Shown here one piece after another: positions 15,184 to 23,204 of a DNA stretch of 64,000 nucleotides; positions within the stretch are counted from its first letter, which is position 1; each line of letters starts with the position of its first letter. Position numbers and translations under genes: made by a program. This stretch comes from Gemmobacter lanyuensis (GTDB lineage Bacteria; Pseudomonadota; Alphaproteobacteria; Rhodobacterales; Rhodobacteraceae): contig NZ_BMYQ01000008.1 in assembly GCF_014652355.1 (NCBI RefSeq), forward strand, positions 62,001 to 126,000. Reading direction: 5' to 3'. The notes beneath the pieces are model-generated. The model was not told where the DNA came from and did not search any database. It was given only the letters and a program-made list of their open reading frames with translations.

Positions 15184-16362
15184 ATGACCCTGCCGCTCAA
15201 TCCCGCGATGGCCGCGACCTTCCCCCCGCCGGTGATGGAGGCGCGGCGCTGGCTGCAGGGTGTGACCTTCAGCCCCGACCGCCCGCTGATCAATGTGAGC
15301 CAGGCCGCCCCGGTGGAAAGCCCGCCGCTCGGCCTGCGTCAGGCGCTGGCCGAGGCCGCGCTGAACGATCCGCAGGCGCATCTTTACGGCCCTGTCCTGG
15401 GCCTGCCGGAGCTGCGGGCCGAGATTGCAGATCAATGGTCGGCCGCCTATGGCGGCGCCATCGCCCCCGCGCAGGTCGCCATCACGCAGGGCTGCAATCA
15501 GGCCTTCACCGCGGTGATGTCCACCCTTGCCGGTGCCGGGGATGAGGTGATCTTGCCGACGCCCTGGTATTTCAACCACAAGATGTGGCTGGACATGCAG
15601 GGCGTGACTGCCGTGCCGCTGGCAACCGGCGCCGATCTGCTGCCCGATCCCGAACGGGCGGCCGCGCTGATCACCCCGCGCACGCGGGCCATTGCGCTGG
15701 TCAGCCCGAACAACCCCGGCGGGGTCGAATACCCCGCGGCGCTGCTTGCGGCCTTCCGCGATCTTTGCCGCGCGCGGGGTATCGCCCTGATCCTTGATGA
15801 AACCTACCGCGATTTCGACAGCCGCGAGGGGCGGCCGCATGATCTGTTCGCGGACCCCGACTGGGCGGATGTGCTGATCCACCTCTATTCCTTCTCCAAG
15901 GCTTACCGCCTGACCGGGCATCGCGTGGGCGCGATCGTCGCGGCCGAAGATCGTCTGGCCGAGGTCGAGAAATTCCTCGACACCGTCGCCATCTGCCCCG
16001 GCCAGTTGGGCCAGATCGGTGCGCTCTGGGGGATGCGGAACCTCGCGCAATGGGTGGCAGGCGAACGGGCCGAGATTCTGGCCCGCCGTGCGGCCATGGT
16101 GGCAGGCTTCAGCGCGCTGCAGGGCTGGCGGCTTTTGGGCTGCGGGGCCTATTTCGCCTATGTGGAACACCCCTTCGCCGCCCCCTCGCCCGATCTGGCG
16201 CGGCGGCTGGTGCAGGAACAGGCGGTGCTGATGCTGCCCGGAACCATGTTCCAGCCCGACACGCATCCCGAACGCCAGCAGCAGTTCCGCATCGCCTTTG
16301 CCAATGTCGATACCGCGGGGATTGCCGCGCTCTTTGACCGGCTTGCCCGCGTGCAGGGCTGA
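15184..16362 (+). CDS. Class I/II PLP-dependent aminotransferase
   Basis: A 392-residue fold-type I aminotransferase. PLP-site features are PNNPGG (Asn177), DETYRDF (Asp205 and Tyr208) and Lys239 in SFSKAYRLTGHRVG; the final segment QQQFRIAFANV holds the carboxylate-binding Arg. It resembles the aspartate/aromatic aminotransferase group, but I cannot assign a substrate. It lies between gpt and a periplasmic-facing chaperone gene, which gives no metabolic clue. Confidence 0.85.
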   Translation: MTLPLNPAMAATFPPPVMEARRWLQGVTFSPDRPLINVSQAAPVESPPLGLRQALAEAALNDPQAHLYGPVLGLPELRAEIADQWSAAYGGAIAPAQVAITQGCNQAFTAVMSTLAGAGDEVILPTPWYFNHKMWLDMQGVTAVPLATGADLLPDPERAAALITPRTRAIALVSPNNPGGVEYPAALLAAFRDLCRARGIALILDETYRDFDSREGRPHDLFADPDWADVLIHLYSFSKAYRLTGHRVGAIVAAEDRLAEVEKFLDTVAICPGQLGQIGALWGMRNLAQWVAGERAEILARRAAMVAGFSALQGWRLLGCGAYFAYVEHPFAAPSPDLARRLVQEQAVLMLPGTMFQPDTHPERQQQFRIAFANVDTAGIAALFDRLARVQG

Positions 16363-16460
16363 TCGCCCGCCCCCTCCCCCGACCTGCGCGGGCGGCGCCA
16401 CTTGCCGCGCGCGCATCGACCGCTTAGAACCGAGCCAAACCCTTGCAACGCAGGCCAGAC

Positions 16461-18326
16461 ATGACCAAAGACACCGAAACCGACAGCCCGAAACGCAAGC
16501 GCCGCGGGACTTCGGTCATGGCCTGGGTACTGATGGCCATGGTCGTCGGCGGTCTGGGGGGCTATGGCGTCACCAATTACGGCAGCGCCAAGATGAGCAT
16601 CGGCACCGTGGGCGACCGCGAGATTGATGCGAACCGCTATTTCCGTGCCCTGCGTGCCGAGATGAACGCCATGGGCCAGCAGCTTGGCACCCAGATCGAT
16701 CTGCCCGCCGCGCAGGGCCTTGGCATCGACGCCCGTGTACGTCAGTCGCTTGTGACCACGGCCGCACTGGACAATGAGGCCGCACGCATCGGCCTGTCGA
16801 TGGGCGACGCCCGTGTCGCGCAGGACATCGCCGGAATGGATGCCTTCAAGGGGGCTTCGGGCAGCTTTGACGCGGAAACCTACAAGTTCACGCTGAAACA
16901 GAACAACCTGACGCAGGCCGAATTTGAAACCGGCATCCGCGAAGACCTGTCGCGCGCGCTGCTGACCGGGGCGGTGTCGGGCGGCTTCCTTGCCCCCGCC
17001 ACGGCGACGGACACGCTGCATGCCTTCATCGCCGAACGCCGCGCGCTGTCGATCCTGTCGCTTACCGAATATGCACTGAAAACCCCGCTGGCCGCACCGG
17101 ATGATGCCGCGCTCAAGGCCTACTACGACGCCAATATCGCGGCCTTCACCGCGCCCGAGGCCAAGCGCATCACCTATGCCGCGCTGCTGCCCGAAGATCT
17201 GGCCGCCACCATGCCAGTGGATGAGGGCGAGCTGCGCGCGCTGTATGATTCGCGCAAGGACGAATACCTCAAGCCGGAACGGCGTCTGGTGGAGCGTCTG
17301 GTCTTTGCCTCGGAGGACGAGGCCAAGGCCGCCAAGGCGCGTCTGGATGCGGGCGAAAGCTTTGATGCGCTGGTCGAGGAACGTGGGCTCAAGCTCATGG
17401 ACATCGATCTGGGCGATGTGTCGAAGGCCGAACTCGGCGCCGCGGGCGACGGGGTCTTTGCCCTGACCGCCCCGGGTGTCGCCGGGCCGCTGCCGTCCGA
17501 TCTGGGGCCGGCGCTTTACCGCATGAATGCGGTGCTTGCGGCGCAGGAAACCACCTTTGAACAGGCCAAGGCCGATCTGACCACCGAATATCAGATGGAT
17601 GCCGCGCGCCGCGCCATTGCCGACAAGGTCGAGGCCATCGACGATGCGCTGGCAGGGGGCGCTACGCTGGAGGATCTGGCAAAAGAGCAGGGCATGACGC
17701 TGGCCACGATCGATTTTTCGGCCAAGTCGGATGAAAAAATCGCGGGCTACCCCGCCTTCCGCGAGGCCGCGAGCAAGGTGCAGGAAGGGGATTTCGCCGA
17801 AGGTGTGCAGCTGGATGATGGCGGGCTGGTCGCCCTGCGTCTGGACGAGATCGTCCCCGCCACGCCGATCCCGTTCGAAGAGACTCGCGAGGCCGTGACC
17901 GAAGGCTGGCGCAAGGACGCGCTGCACAAGGCCCTGCTGGCCCGCGCCGAAGAGATCAAGACCGAGGTCGCCGCCGGGGCCAATATCGGTGCCTACGGCA
18001 TCATCGACCAGGCGCCCGAGATTGCCCGCGACGGATTTGTCGAAGGGGTGCCGAACACGCTGCTCCCCGCCGCCTTCAAGCTGAAGAAGGGCGAGGTCGG
18101 CGTGGTGGAAACGCCGGATTACGTTGGCCTCGTGCAGGTCGATGACGTGATGCCCGCCGCCGCCGATGATGCCGATGCGAAGGCGCTCAAGACCGCGATT
18201 GCGGCGCAGATCGAACAGGGCATGGCGCAGGATGCGTTCCAGCTCTTCTCGGCGGGGCTGGCCGCGCAGGCTGGCATCACCATCAATCAGGCGGCCATTG
18301 ACGCCGTCCACGCCCAGATGCGCTGA
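16461..18326 (+). CDS. PpiD-like membrane-anchored peptidyl-prolyl isomerase/chaperone
   Basis: A 621-residue protein with a cytoplasmic Lys/Arg-rich start, one transmembrane helix (about 20-42) and a long periplasmic part. A SurA/PpiD N-terminal domain comes first, then a parvulin-like segment (roughly 235-350) and a coiled, acidic C-terminus. PpiD helps proteins leaving SecYEG to fold. The parvulin active site cannot be verified by eye and may be degenerate. The frame opens at a TTG 18 bases upstream; the ATG giving MTKDTETDSPKRKRRG is preferred. Confidence 0.85.
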   Translation: MTKDTETDSPKRKRRGTSVMAWVLMAMVVGGLGGYGVTNYGSAKMSIGTVGDREIDANRYFRALRAEMNAMGQQLGTQIDLPAAQGLGIDARVRQSLVTTAALDNEAARIGLSMGDARVAQDIAGMDAFKGASGSFDAETYKFTLKQNNLTQAEFETGIREDLSRALLTGAVSGGFLAPATATDTLHAFIAERRALSILSLTEYALKTPLAAPDDAALKAYYDANIAAFTAPEAKRITYAALLPEDLAATMPVDEGELRALYDSRKDEYLKPERRLVERLVFASEDEAKAAKARLDAGESFDALVEERGLKLMDIDLGDVSKAELGAAGDGVFALTAPGVAGPLPSDLGPALYRMNAVLAAQETTFEQAKADLTTEYQMDAARRAIADKVEAIDDALAGGATLEDLAKEQGMTLATIDFSAKSDEKIAGYPAFREAASKVQEGDFAEGVQLDDGGLVALRLDEIVPATPIPFEETREAVTEGWRKDALHKALLARAEEIKTEVAAGANIGAYGIIDQAPEIARDGFVEGVPNTLLPAAFKLKKGEVGVVETPDYVGLVQVDDVMPAAADDADAKALKTAIAAQIEQGMAQDAFQLFSAGLAAQAGITINQAAIDAVHAQMR

Positions 18327-18337
18327 AAGGCCCGGGA

Positions 18338-19846
18338 ATGACGATGATCTCTGCCTTCGAGGCCTTTGAAAAGGGCTGGAGCGCAGGCCAGAACCAACTG
18401 GTCTACGCCCGCCTTGCCGCCGATCTGGACACGCCGGTCAGCCTGATGCTGAAACTGGCCGAGGCCCGCGCCGATACCTTCATTCTGGAAAGCGTCACCG
18501 GCGGCGAGCTGCGCGGCCGCTATTCGGTCGTGGGCATGAAGCCCGACCTGATCTGGCGTTGCCGTGGCACGCAGTCGGAAATCAACCGCGAGGCGCGTTT
18601 TGATCCTGCTGCATTCCAGCCGCTGGATGGGCACCCGCTGGAAACGCTGCGCGCCCTGCTGGCCGAATGCCGGATCAAGATGCCGGAAGACTTGCCCCCC
18701 ATCGCGGCGGGTCTCTTCGGGTTCCTCGGCTATGACATGATCCGGCTGGTCGAACATCTGCCGGATGTGAACCCCGATCCGCTGGGCCTGCCCGATGCGG
18801 TGCTGATGCGGCCCTCGGTCGTGGCGGTGCTGGACGGGGTCAAGGGCGAGGTGACGGTCGTGTCGCCCGCTTGGGTCGGCTCGGGCCTGTCGGCGCGGGC
18901 GGCCTATGCCCAAGCGGCCGAGCGCGTGATGGACGCCCTGCGCGATCTGGACCGGTCGCCCCCGACCGCGACCCGTGATCTGGGCGAGGTCGCGCCTGTG
19001 GGCGATGCGGTGTCGAACTTCACGCATGAGGGCTACAAGGCCGCGGTCGAGAAGGCCAAGGACTATATCCGCGCGGGTGACATCTTTCAGGTCGTGCCGT
19101 CGCAACGCTGGACGCAGGACTTCCCCCTGCCGCCCTTTGCCTTCTACCGCAGCCTGCGGCGCACCAACCCCTCGCCCTTCATGTTCTTCTTCAACTTCGG
19201 CGGCTATCAGGTCGTGGGCGCCAGCCCCGAAATCCTCGTGCGCCTGCGCGAGGGTGAGGTGACGATCCGCCCCATCGCCGGCACCCGCAAGCGCGGCGCC
19301 ACACCGGATGAGGACAAGGCGCTGGAGCTGGACCTGCTGGCCGACAAGAAAGAGCTGGCCGAACATCTGATGCTGCTCGATCTGGGCCGCAATGATGTGG
19401 GCCGCGTGGCAAAGATCGGCACCGTGAAGCCGACCGAGAAGTTCATTATCGAACGCTACAGCCACGTCATGCACATCGTCTCGAACGTGGTGGGTGAGCT
19501 GGCCGAGGGGCAGGATGCCCTGTCGGCCCTGCTGGCGGGGCTGCCTGCAGGCACGGTGTCGGGGGCGCCCAAAGTCCGCGCGATGGAGATCATCGACGAG
19601 CTGGAACCCGAAAAGCGCGGCGTCTATGGCGGCGGCGTGGGCTATTTCGCCGCCAACGGCGAGATGGACTTCTGCATCGCGCTACGCACGGCCGTTCTGA
19701 AGGACGAAAAGCTTTATATTCAGGCCGGGGGCGGCGTCGTCTATGACAGCGACCCCGAAGCGGAATATCAGGAGACGGTCAACAAGTCGCGCGCCCTGCG
19801 CCGCGCCGCCGAAGATGCGGGCCTGTTTGCGCGCCGCGGCAACTGA
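18338..19846 (+). CDS. trpE: Anthranilate synthase component I
   Basis: The 502-residue enzyme makes anthranilate from chorismate, with ammonia from a TrpG subunit not in this window. Chorismate-binding blocks are plain: PIAGTRKRGATPDED, LMLLDLGRNDVGRVAKIG, SHVMHIVSNVVGEL, PAGTVSGAPKVRAMEII and RGVYGGGVGYF. The N-terminal feedback segment FILESVTGGELRGRYSVVG has the LLES-type tryptophan-binding signature in modified form. It begins 11 bases after the ppiD-like gene, so no leader-peptide attenuator is possible directly upstream. A terminator follows. Confidence 0.95.
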   Translation: MTMISAFEAFEKGWSAGQNQLVYARLAADLDTPVSLMLKLAEARADTFILESVTGGELRGRYSVVGMKPDLIWRCRGTQSEINREARFDPAAFQPLDGHPLETLRALLAECRIKMPEDLPPIAAGLFGFLGYDMIRLVEHLPDVNPDPLGLPDAVLMRPSVVAVLDGVKGEVTVVSPAWVGSGLSARAAYAQAAERVMDALRDLDRSPPTATRDLGEVAPVGDAVSNFTHEGYKAAVEKAKDYIRAGDIFQVVPSQRWTQDFPLPPFAFYRSLRRTNPSPFMFFFNFGGYQVVGASPEILVRLREGEVTIRPIAGTRKRGATPDEDKALELDLLADKKELAEHLMLLDLGRNDVGRVAKIGTVKPTEKFIIERYSHVMHIVSNVVGELAEGQDALSALLAGLPAGTVSGAPKVRAMEIIDELEPEKRGVYGGGVGYFAANGEMDFCIALRTAVLKDEKLYIQAGGGVVYDSDPEAEYQETVNKSRALRRAAEDAGLFARRGN

Positions 19847-19870
19847 CGCCCCCTGCCCCATTTGCCAAAG

Positions 19871-19904
19871 GCCCCGCCCCGGTGATCCCGAGGCGGGGCT
19901 TTTT
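19871..19904 (+). terminator. Intrinsic terminator of trpE
   Basis: GCCCCGCC (19871-19878) pairs with GGCGGGGC (19892-19899) and is followed by TTTTT. It closes the fabI-to-trpE run before the converging acetyltransferase gene. Confidence 0.85.
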
Positions 19905-19913
19905 CATTGGCTC

Positions 19914-20510
19914 TCAGTCCAGCTTGCGGAGATAGGTCCAGGTCGGCACCCGCGCATTGCGCGCCACCGAGAATGTCTCGGCATCGCCGAGATACTGGAA
20001 GCCCGCATTGGTGAGGACACGGGCCGAGCCCGGGTTGTCCTGGAACACCTCGGCAAAGATGGTGCGGTTTTTCTGGGGGTTGGCCGTGACCAGGGCGCGC
20101 ACGGCCTCGGACGCGAAGCCCGCATTCCAGAAGGCCGGGGCCACCCAATAGCCGATCTCGCTCTGGTCGCGGTTGAACTGGGCCTCATCCATGCGCTTGA
20201 GGCTGATCACCCCCAGCACCTCGGCCAGGCCCTGCATGGACCCGTCGATGACCCAGACATCCTCATTTCCCTGCCGGGCCATGGCCCGCGTCACGAAGTT
20301 CTCGGCGGCCCCCGGCGGAAGCGGATGCGGGATCGAGCGGGTCGCCTCGGCCACGCGGCGGTCGCCCGCGTACATGGCAAAAAGACCGGCGTCGGATTTT
20401 CGGACAGGGCGCAGGACAAAACGGCCCGCAGTAATCATACCATCAACCATCTGGCCAAACCCGGCCACCCCGGCGAAATCCCGATCCTTCTCGATCACAT
20501 CCAACTTCAT
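19914..20510 (-). CDS. GNAT-family N-acetyltransferase (RimJ/RimL-like)
   Basis: A 198-residue GNAT protein resembling those that acetylate ribosomal-protein N-termini or small amines. Motifs include FVLRPVRKSDAGLF, IGYWVAPAFWNAGFASEAVRALV (acetyl-CoA loop region) and NPGSARVLTNAGFQYLGDA. The ATG at 20510 has a strong AAGGAGGGAAGCG leader. In related genomes, as I recall them, a similar gene follows rpmA and precedes obgE; here obgE is absent and a candidate RNA gene lies between. The substrate is unknown. Confidence 0.85.
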   Translation of the reverse strand: MKLDVIEKDRDFAGVAGFGQMVDGMITAGRFVLRPVRKSDAGLFAMYAGDRRVAEATRSIPHPLPPGAAENFVTRAMARQGNEDVWVIDGSMQGLAEVLGVISLKRMDEAQFNRDQSEIGYWVAPAFWNAGFASEAVRALVTANPQKNRTIFAEVFQDNPGSARVLTNAGFQYLGDAETFSVARNARVPTWTYLRKLD

Positions 20511-20696
20511 CGCTTCCCTCCTTGAAAGCGCGGCATCCCGCGGGACACCGTCTTACGCACGTGCCCCATCTGCAAGATGGGGGTTCTTCACGGTTTGCCA
20601 ACATCATACGGCCGAACCATGACCAATTTGTCATCGACGACAAAAGAGCCTTCCGACCTGTGCCTTGGTCGGCGCGCAAACCCGGCAAAAGGCAGC

Positions 20697-20868
20697 CGGA
20701 CTCCGCATTCGGGGCGATGGACGCTTGCAGCCAGTGGGAGGGGCCCGCTTCGGACCGATCCATGGCGCAACTGCCGTTGCCCGGGATCCGGTCCCCTGTT
20801 CCGTCTGCCCTGCGGTGCCTTGGGCCAGAACGGAGTTGGGGGACCGGCTTTCGCCGATCCCCCTTTTT
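20697..20868 (+). ncRNA. ssrS: Candidate 6S RNA, with its own terminator
   Basis: In the 383-base gene-free stretch 20511-20893, the plus strand folds as a long bulged rod. ACTCCG (20700-20705) pairs with CGGAGT (20831-20836), TTC with GAA, then GGACGC and GCAG with partners around CTGCGGTGCC. The apical stem is GGACCGATCC with GGGATCCGGTCC, capped by GCAAC/GTTGC. GATGGACGCTTGCAGCCAGTGGG and CTGCGGTGCC resemble conserved E. coli 6S segments (GATG..CGC..GC, CTGCGGCGGC). This would mimic open promoter DNA for RNA polymerase. A terminator is at 20838-20868. Identity is inferred, and the 5' end is approximate. Confidence 0.55.
20838..20868 (+). terminator. Intrinsic terminator of the candidate 6S RNA
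   Basis: GGGGGACCGGC and GCCGATCCCCC form a stem (one C-A mismatch) around TTTC, followed by TTTTT at 20864-20868. The T-run is on the plus strand, although the protein genes on both sides are on the minus strand, so it implies an independent plus-strand transcript. Confidence 0.75.
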
Positions 20869-20893
20869 ACAGTTACCCTGTAGGGTTTTCGGC

Positions 20894-21163
20894 TTATTCA
20901 GCAGCTTCCGCGACCGGAAGGACCGAAATGAAGGTGCGACCCTTCAGGCCCTTCTTGAACGACACCTTGCCTTCGACGGTTGCGAAGATGGTGTGATCGG
21001 TGCCCATGCCGACGCCTTCACCCGGGAACCAGGTGGTGCCGCGCTGACGCACGATGATGTTGCCCGGAATGGCGGCCTGGCCACCATAGAGCTTCACGCC
21101 GAGACGACGACCGGCCGAGTCGCGGCCGTTGCGGGAAGAACCGCCTGCCTTTTTGTGTGCCAT
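20894..21163 (-). CDS. rpmA: Large-subunit ribosomal protein bL27
   Basis: The 89-residue protein begins [16 protein letters not shown], the conserved N-terminal tail that reaches the peptidyl-transferase centre, followed by [23 protein letters not shown]. It is 13 bases downstream of rplU, in the standard rplU-rpmA order, and is expressed from the rplU promoter. Confidence 0.98.
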   Translation of the reverse strand: MAHKKAGGSSRNGRDSAGRRLGVKLYGGQAAIPGNIIVRQRGTTWFPGEGVGMGTDHTIFATVEGKVSFKKGLKGRTFISVLPVAEAAE

Positions 21164-21176
21164 GGGGAGTTACTCC

Positions 21177-21584
21177 TTATTCAGCAGCTTTGGCAGCAGC
21201 GCCGCCATTGTGGGCTGCACGACGCGCATCGGCGGTGCCGACGGCCGGAGCCACGCCCGACTTTTCCGCACCCGAAGCCAGCACTTCGGTCACGCGCAGC
21301 AGGGTCAGCTGCTGACGGTGGCCCTTGGTGCGCTGCGAGCTGTGCTTGCGGCGACGCTTGACGTAGTGGATGACCTTCTCGCCCTTGATCTGGGCGATCA
21401 CTTCGGCCTGCACGGCAGCGCCGGCAACGGTCGGAGCGCCAACGGTCACGGACTCGCCGCCAACCATCAGGATCTCGTTGAACTGGACTTTGTCACCAGC
21501 ATTGGCAGCGAGCTTTTCAACGCGCAGGATGTCACCAGCCTGCACTTTGTACTGCTTGCCGCCCGTTTTGAGGACCGCGAACAT
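21177..21584 (-). CDS. rplU: Large-subunit ribosomal protein bL21
   Basis: A 135-residue bL21: MFAVLKTGGKQYKVQAGD at the N-terminus and KKxR-like KGEKVIHYVKRRRKHSSQRTKGHRQ in the rRNA-binding region. The family core is about 103 residues; this one has a 30-residue Ala/Gly-rich C-terminal extension, which is frequent in Rhodobacteraceae. First gene of the rplU-rpmA operon. Confidence 0.98.
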   Translation of the reverse strand: MFAVLKTGGKQYKVQAGDILRVEKLAANAGDKVQFNEILMVGGESVTVGAPTVAGAAVQAEVIAQIKGEKVIHYVKRRRKHSSQRTKGHRQQLTLLRVTEVLASGAEKSGVAPAVGTADARRAAHNGGAAAKAAE

Positions 21585-21725
21585 GGGTCTTTCCTTCCAA
21601 GGTTTCCGCGTCCTGTGGCCCCTTTCGGTGTTGCCGGGTTTCCCCGCCTCGGACAGCGCGCCCCACGGGGGGACGTTGTAAACAGAAATACCCGGACAGA
21701 CTCGGGGCCTGAACCGGGATGGCTG

Positions 21726-21754
21726 CTTATCAGGAATCGGGCCCTGTCTGTCAA
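21726..21754 (-). promoter_or_regulatory. Sigma-70 promoter of rplU-rpmA
   Basis: On the minus strand there is a perfect TTGACA (21749-21754), a 17-base spacer and GATAAG (21726-21731). This leaves a leader of about 130 bases before rplU. I see no convincing conserved structure in that leader beyond short GC hairpins. Confidence 0.65.
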
Positions 21755-21786
21755 GACCGAACTCCCCGCCCTGCGGCCCGGACGGA

Positions 21787-22665
21787 TCAGATATCCTGCC
21801 CCTGCACCATCAGGGCCGTGGCGCGGCCCAGCTCGCGGCTGATGCGGACAAAGCTGGTGTCGAAAGCCGCAAACAGCGCCGCGTTCAGATCGCGCCCGGC
21901 GGGGGATTCCGAAAAGCTCTGGTAGGCCTGCAGCTCCTCATCCGACAGCGGCTGATAGGCCAGCGCGAGATAGGGCCAGAGCCAGTCCTCGGCATCGTTG
22001 CGGACCTGCTCCTCTTGCGACCAGACCTCGGAAAGCATGTCCTCTTCGGACATTTCGCCCCCCAGCGCACCGCCGCTGGCCATGCCCTGATAGAAGGCGA
22101 AATTGGCATTCAAGGCCCCCATCACATTCATCTCGATCAGGTCATTGACCTTGGCAAAGCGGCGCAGCGCCTCAAGCCGGGGGCTGTTTTCGGCTTCCAT
22201 CTTCTCAAAGGCCTTGCGGGCCGTTTCTTCGATCACCGGGTCCAGCAGGGCGCGGCGCGCCTCAAGCTCCAGCCCGATGATCTTCCTCCCCGTTTCAGAC
22301 GCGAAGAAATCGGCGGCGGCGCTCGCCACCCCGGGCTTGACGGCAAGCTCTTTCGCCAGCCGGGCGGTAAATTCCTCATGCATCCGGGCCGGGTCATAGA
22401 TGCGTGTCACCGTGGCCTGCCATTCGGCACCGCCCTTGCCGGGGAACATCTCGTCACGCAGCTGCTTGCCGTAGTCCTGCCCCTCGGCCTGCATGATCGC
22501 CAGGACATCGTGGATCTGCATGGCCTCGGTCAGGGCACGCAGGTCTTGCGTCAGCGCGGCCACCTGCCCCGCCCCGGCCTGTTCTGCCCGAACCGGCAAG
22601 GACATGGGTCCGAAAGCCACAAGACCCGCCAGCACCAGCACACCGATCCGTGTTACCCTGGCCAT
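21787..22665 (-). CDS. DUF2059 exported protein
   Basis: A 292-residue protein beginning MARVTRIGVLVLAG with a signal peptide ending near the AEQAGAG segment. A DUF2059-type helical domain follows, with the typical RIYDPARMHEEFTARLAKEL and FFASETGRKIIGLELEARRAL blocks, and a second similar segment near the C-terminus (LSDEELQAYQSFSESPAGRDLN). It is presumably periplasmic; function is unknown. The start at 22665 is chosen because GGAG lies seven bases upstream; an ATG two codons earlier would sit too close to it. Confidence 0.8.
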   Translation of the reverse strand: MARVTRIGVLVLAGLVAFGPMSLPVRAEQAGAGQVAALTQDLRALTEAMQIHDVLAIMQAEGQDYGKQLRDEMFPGKGGAEWQATVTRIYDPARMHEEFTARLAKELAVKPGVASAAADFFASETGRKIIGLELEARRALLDPVIEETARKAFEKMEAENSPRLEALRRFAKVNDLIEMNVMGALNANFAFYQGMASGGALGGEMSEEDMLSEVWSQEEQVRNDAEDWLWPYLALAYQPLSDEELQAYQSFSESPAGRDLNAALFAAFDTSFVRISRELGRATALMVQGQDI

Positions 22666-22845
22666 GCGCATTCTCCACCAACCGCGGGCCCGATGTGGCC
22701 CTGCCCTGACAGCTAATGCCTGCCCGCCCGCTTGCCAAGAACGAAGCCCCACCCGGTCATGCACAGCCGCGTGACCGGGGCGGCCGACCGCCGACCGCGG
22801 GGGGAGCTCTCTGCCATCCGCCCCTCTCTGCAGCCGCAACCCCGT

Positions 22846-22878
22846 TGATCGCGATCAGGAAATTGGCTGCGCAGCCAA
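22846..22878. repeat. Pair of perfect palindromes in a gene-free stretch
   Basis: TGATCGCGATCA (22846-22857) and TTGGCTGCGCAGCCAA (22863-22878) lie five bases apart in the 339-base gap between the DUF2059 gene and tRNA-Ser. An 8-base inverted repeat CCCGGTCA/TGACCGGG is at 22752-22779. They could be regulator sites for either flank. Apart from these and the tRNA promoter, the gap shows no gene. Confidence 0.5.
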
Positions 22879-22950
22879 GGATATAAGCCCCCGCCGCGCC
22901 ACGGCTTTCGCTTTCCGCCACAAGAGTAGCAACTTTTTGCAAAAGGGGGC

Positions 22951-22979
22951 TTGCACCCCCCCGAAAGCTTCGTTACATC
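22951..22979 (+). promoter_or_regulatory. Candidate promoter of tRNA-Ser
   Basis: TTGCAC (22951-22956), 17 bases, TACATC (22974-22979), placing the start about 19 bases before the mature tRNA. Match to the sigma-70 consensus is fair. Confidence 0.45.
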
Positions 22980-23004
22980 CCCGCTTCAAGAAGACCCCTG
23001 ACGC

Positions 23005-23094
23005 GGAGAGGTGGCAGAGTGGTCGAATGCGGCGGTCTCGAAAACCGTTGTCGGTTTGCGCCGACCCAGGGTTCGAATCCCTGTCTCTCCGCCA
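23005..23094 (+). tRNA. tRNA-Ser (anticodon CGA)
   Basis: A 90-base class II tRNA. The acceptor GGAGAGG pairs with TCTCTCC; discriminator G and encoded CCA end at 23094. The anticodon arm is GCGGT-CTCGAAA-ACCGT, giving CGA. A long variable arm (TGTCGGTTTGCGCCGACC) and T-arm CAGGG-TTCGAAT-CCCTG follow, as expected for serine tRNA. Confidence 0.96.
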
Positions 23095-23204
23095 TTTACA
23101 CCAAATAACCCGACTACCCCCGGCGCCTAGACAGGCGAACCCGGGCTTTTTGCATTGGGTCCTGCCGCAAGCGGATCCGGCCCCTGCAGGGGCCGGAGAA
23201 GGGG

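Noticed and set aside
16158-18311. 717-codon antisense frame over the ppiD-like gene
   Set aside because: The sense strand encodes a PpiD/SurA-type protein; the antisense frame has no recognisable domain.
18200-18337. Leader-peptide attenuator before trpE
   Set aside because: Only 11 bases separate trpE from the preceding gene, leaving no room for one.
20443-20763. 106-codon minus-strand frame reaching into the acetyltransferase gene
   Set aside because: Out of frame with the acetyltransferase, no ribosome-binding site, and it overlaps the candidate 6S RNA.
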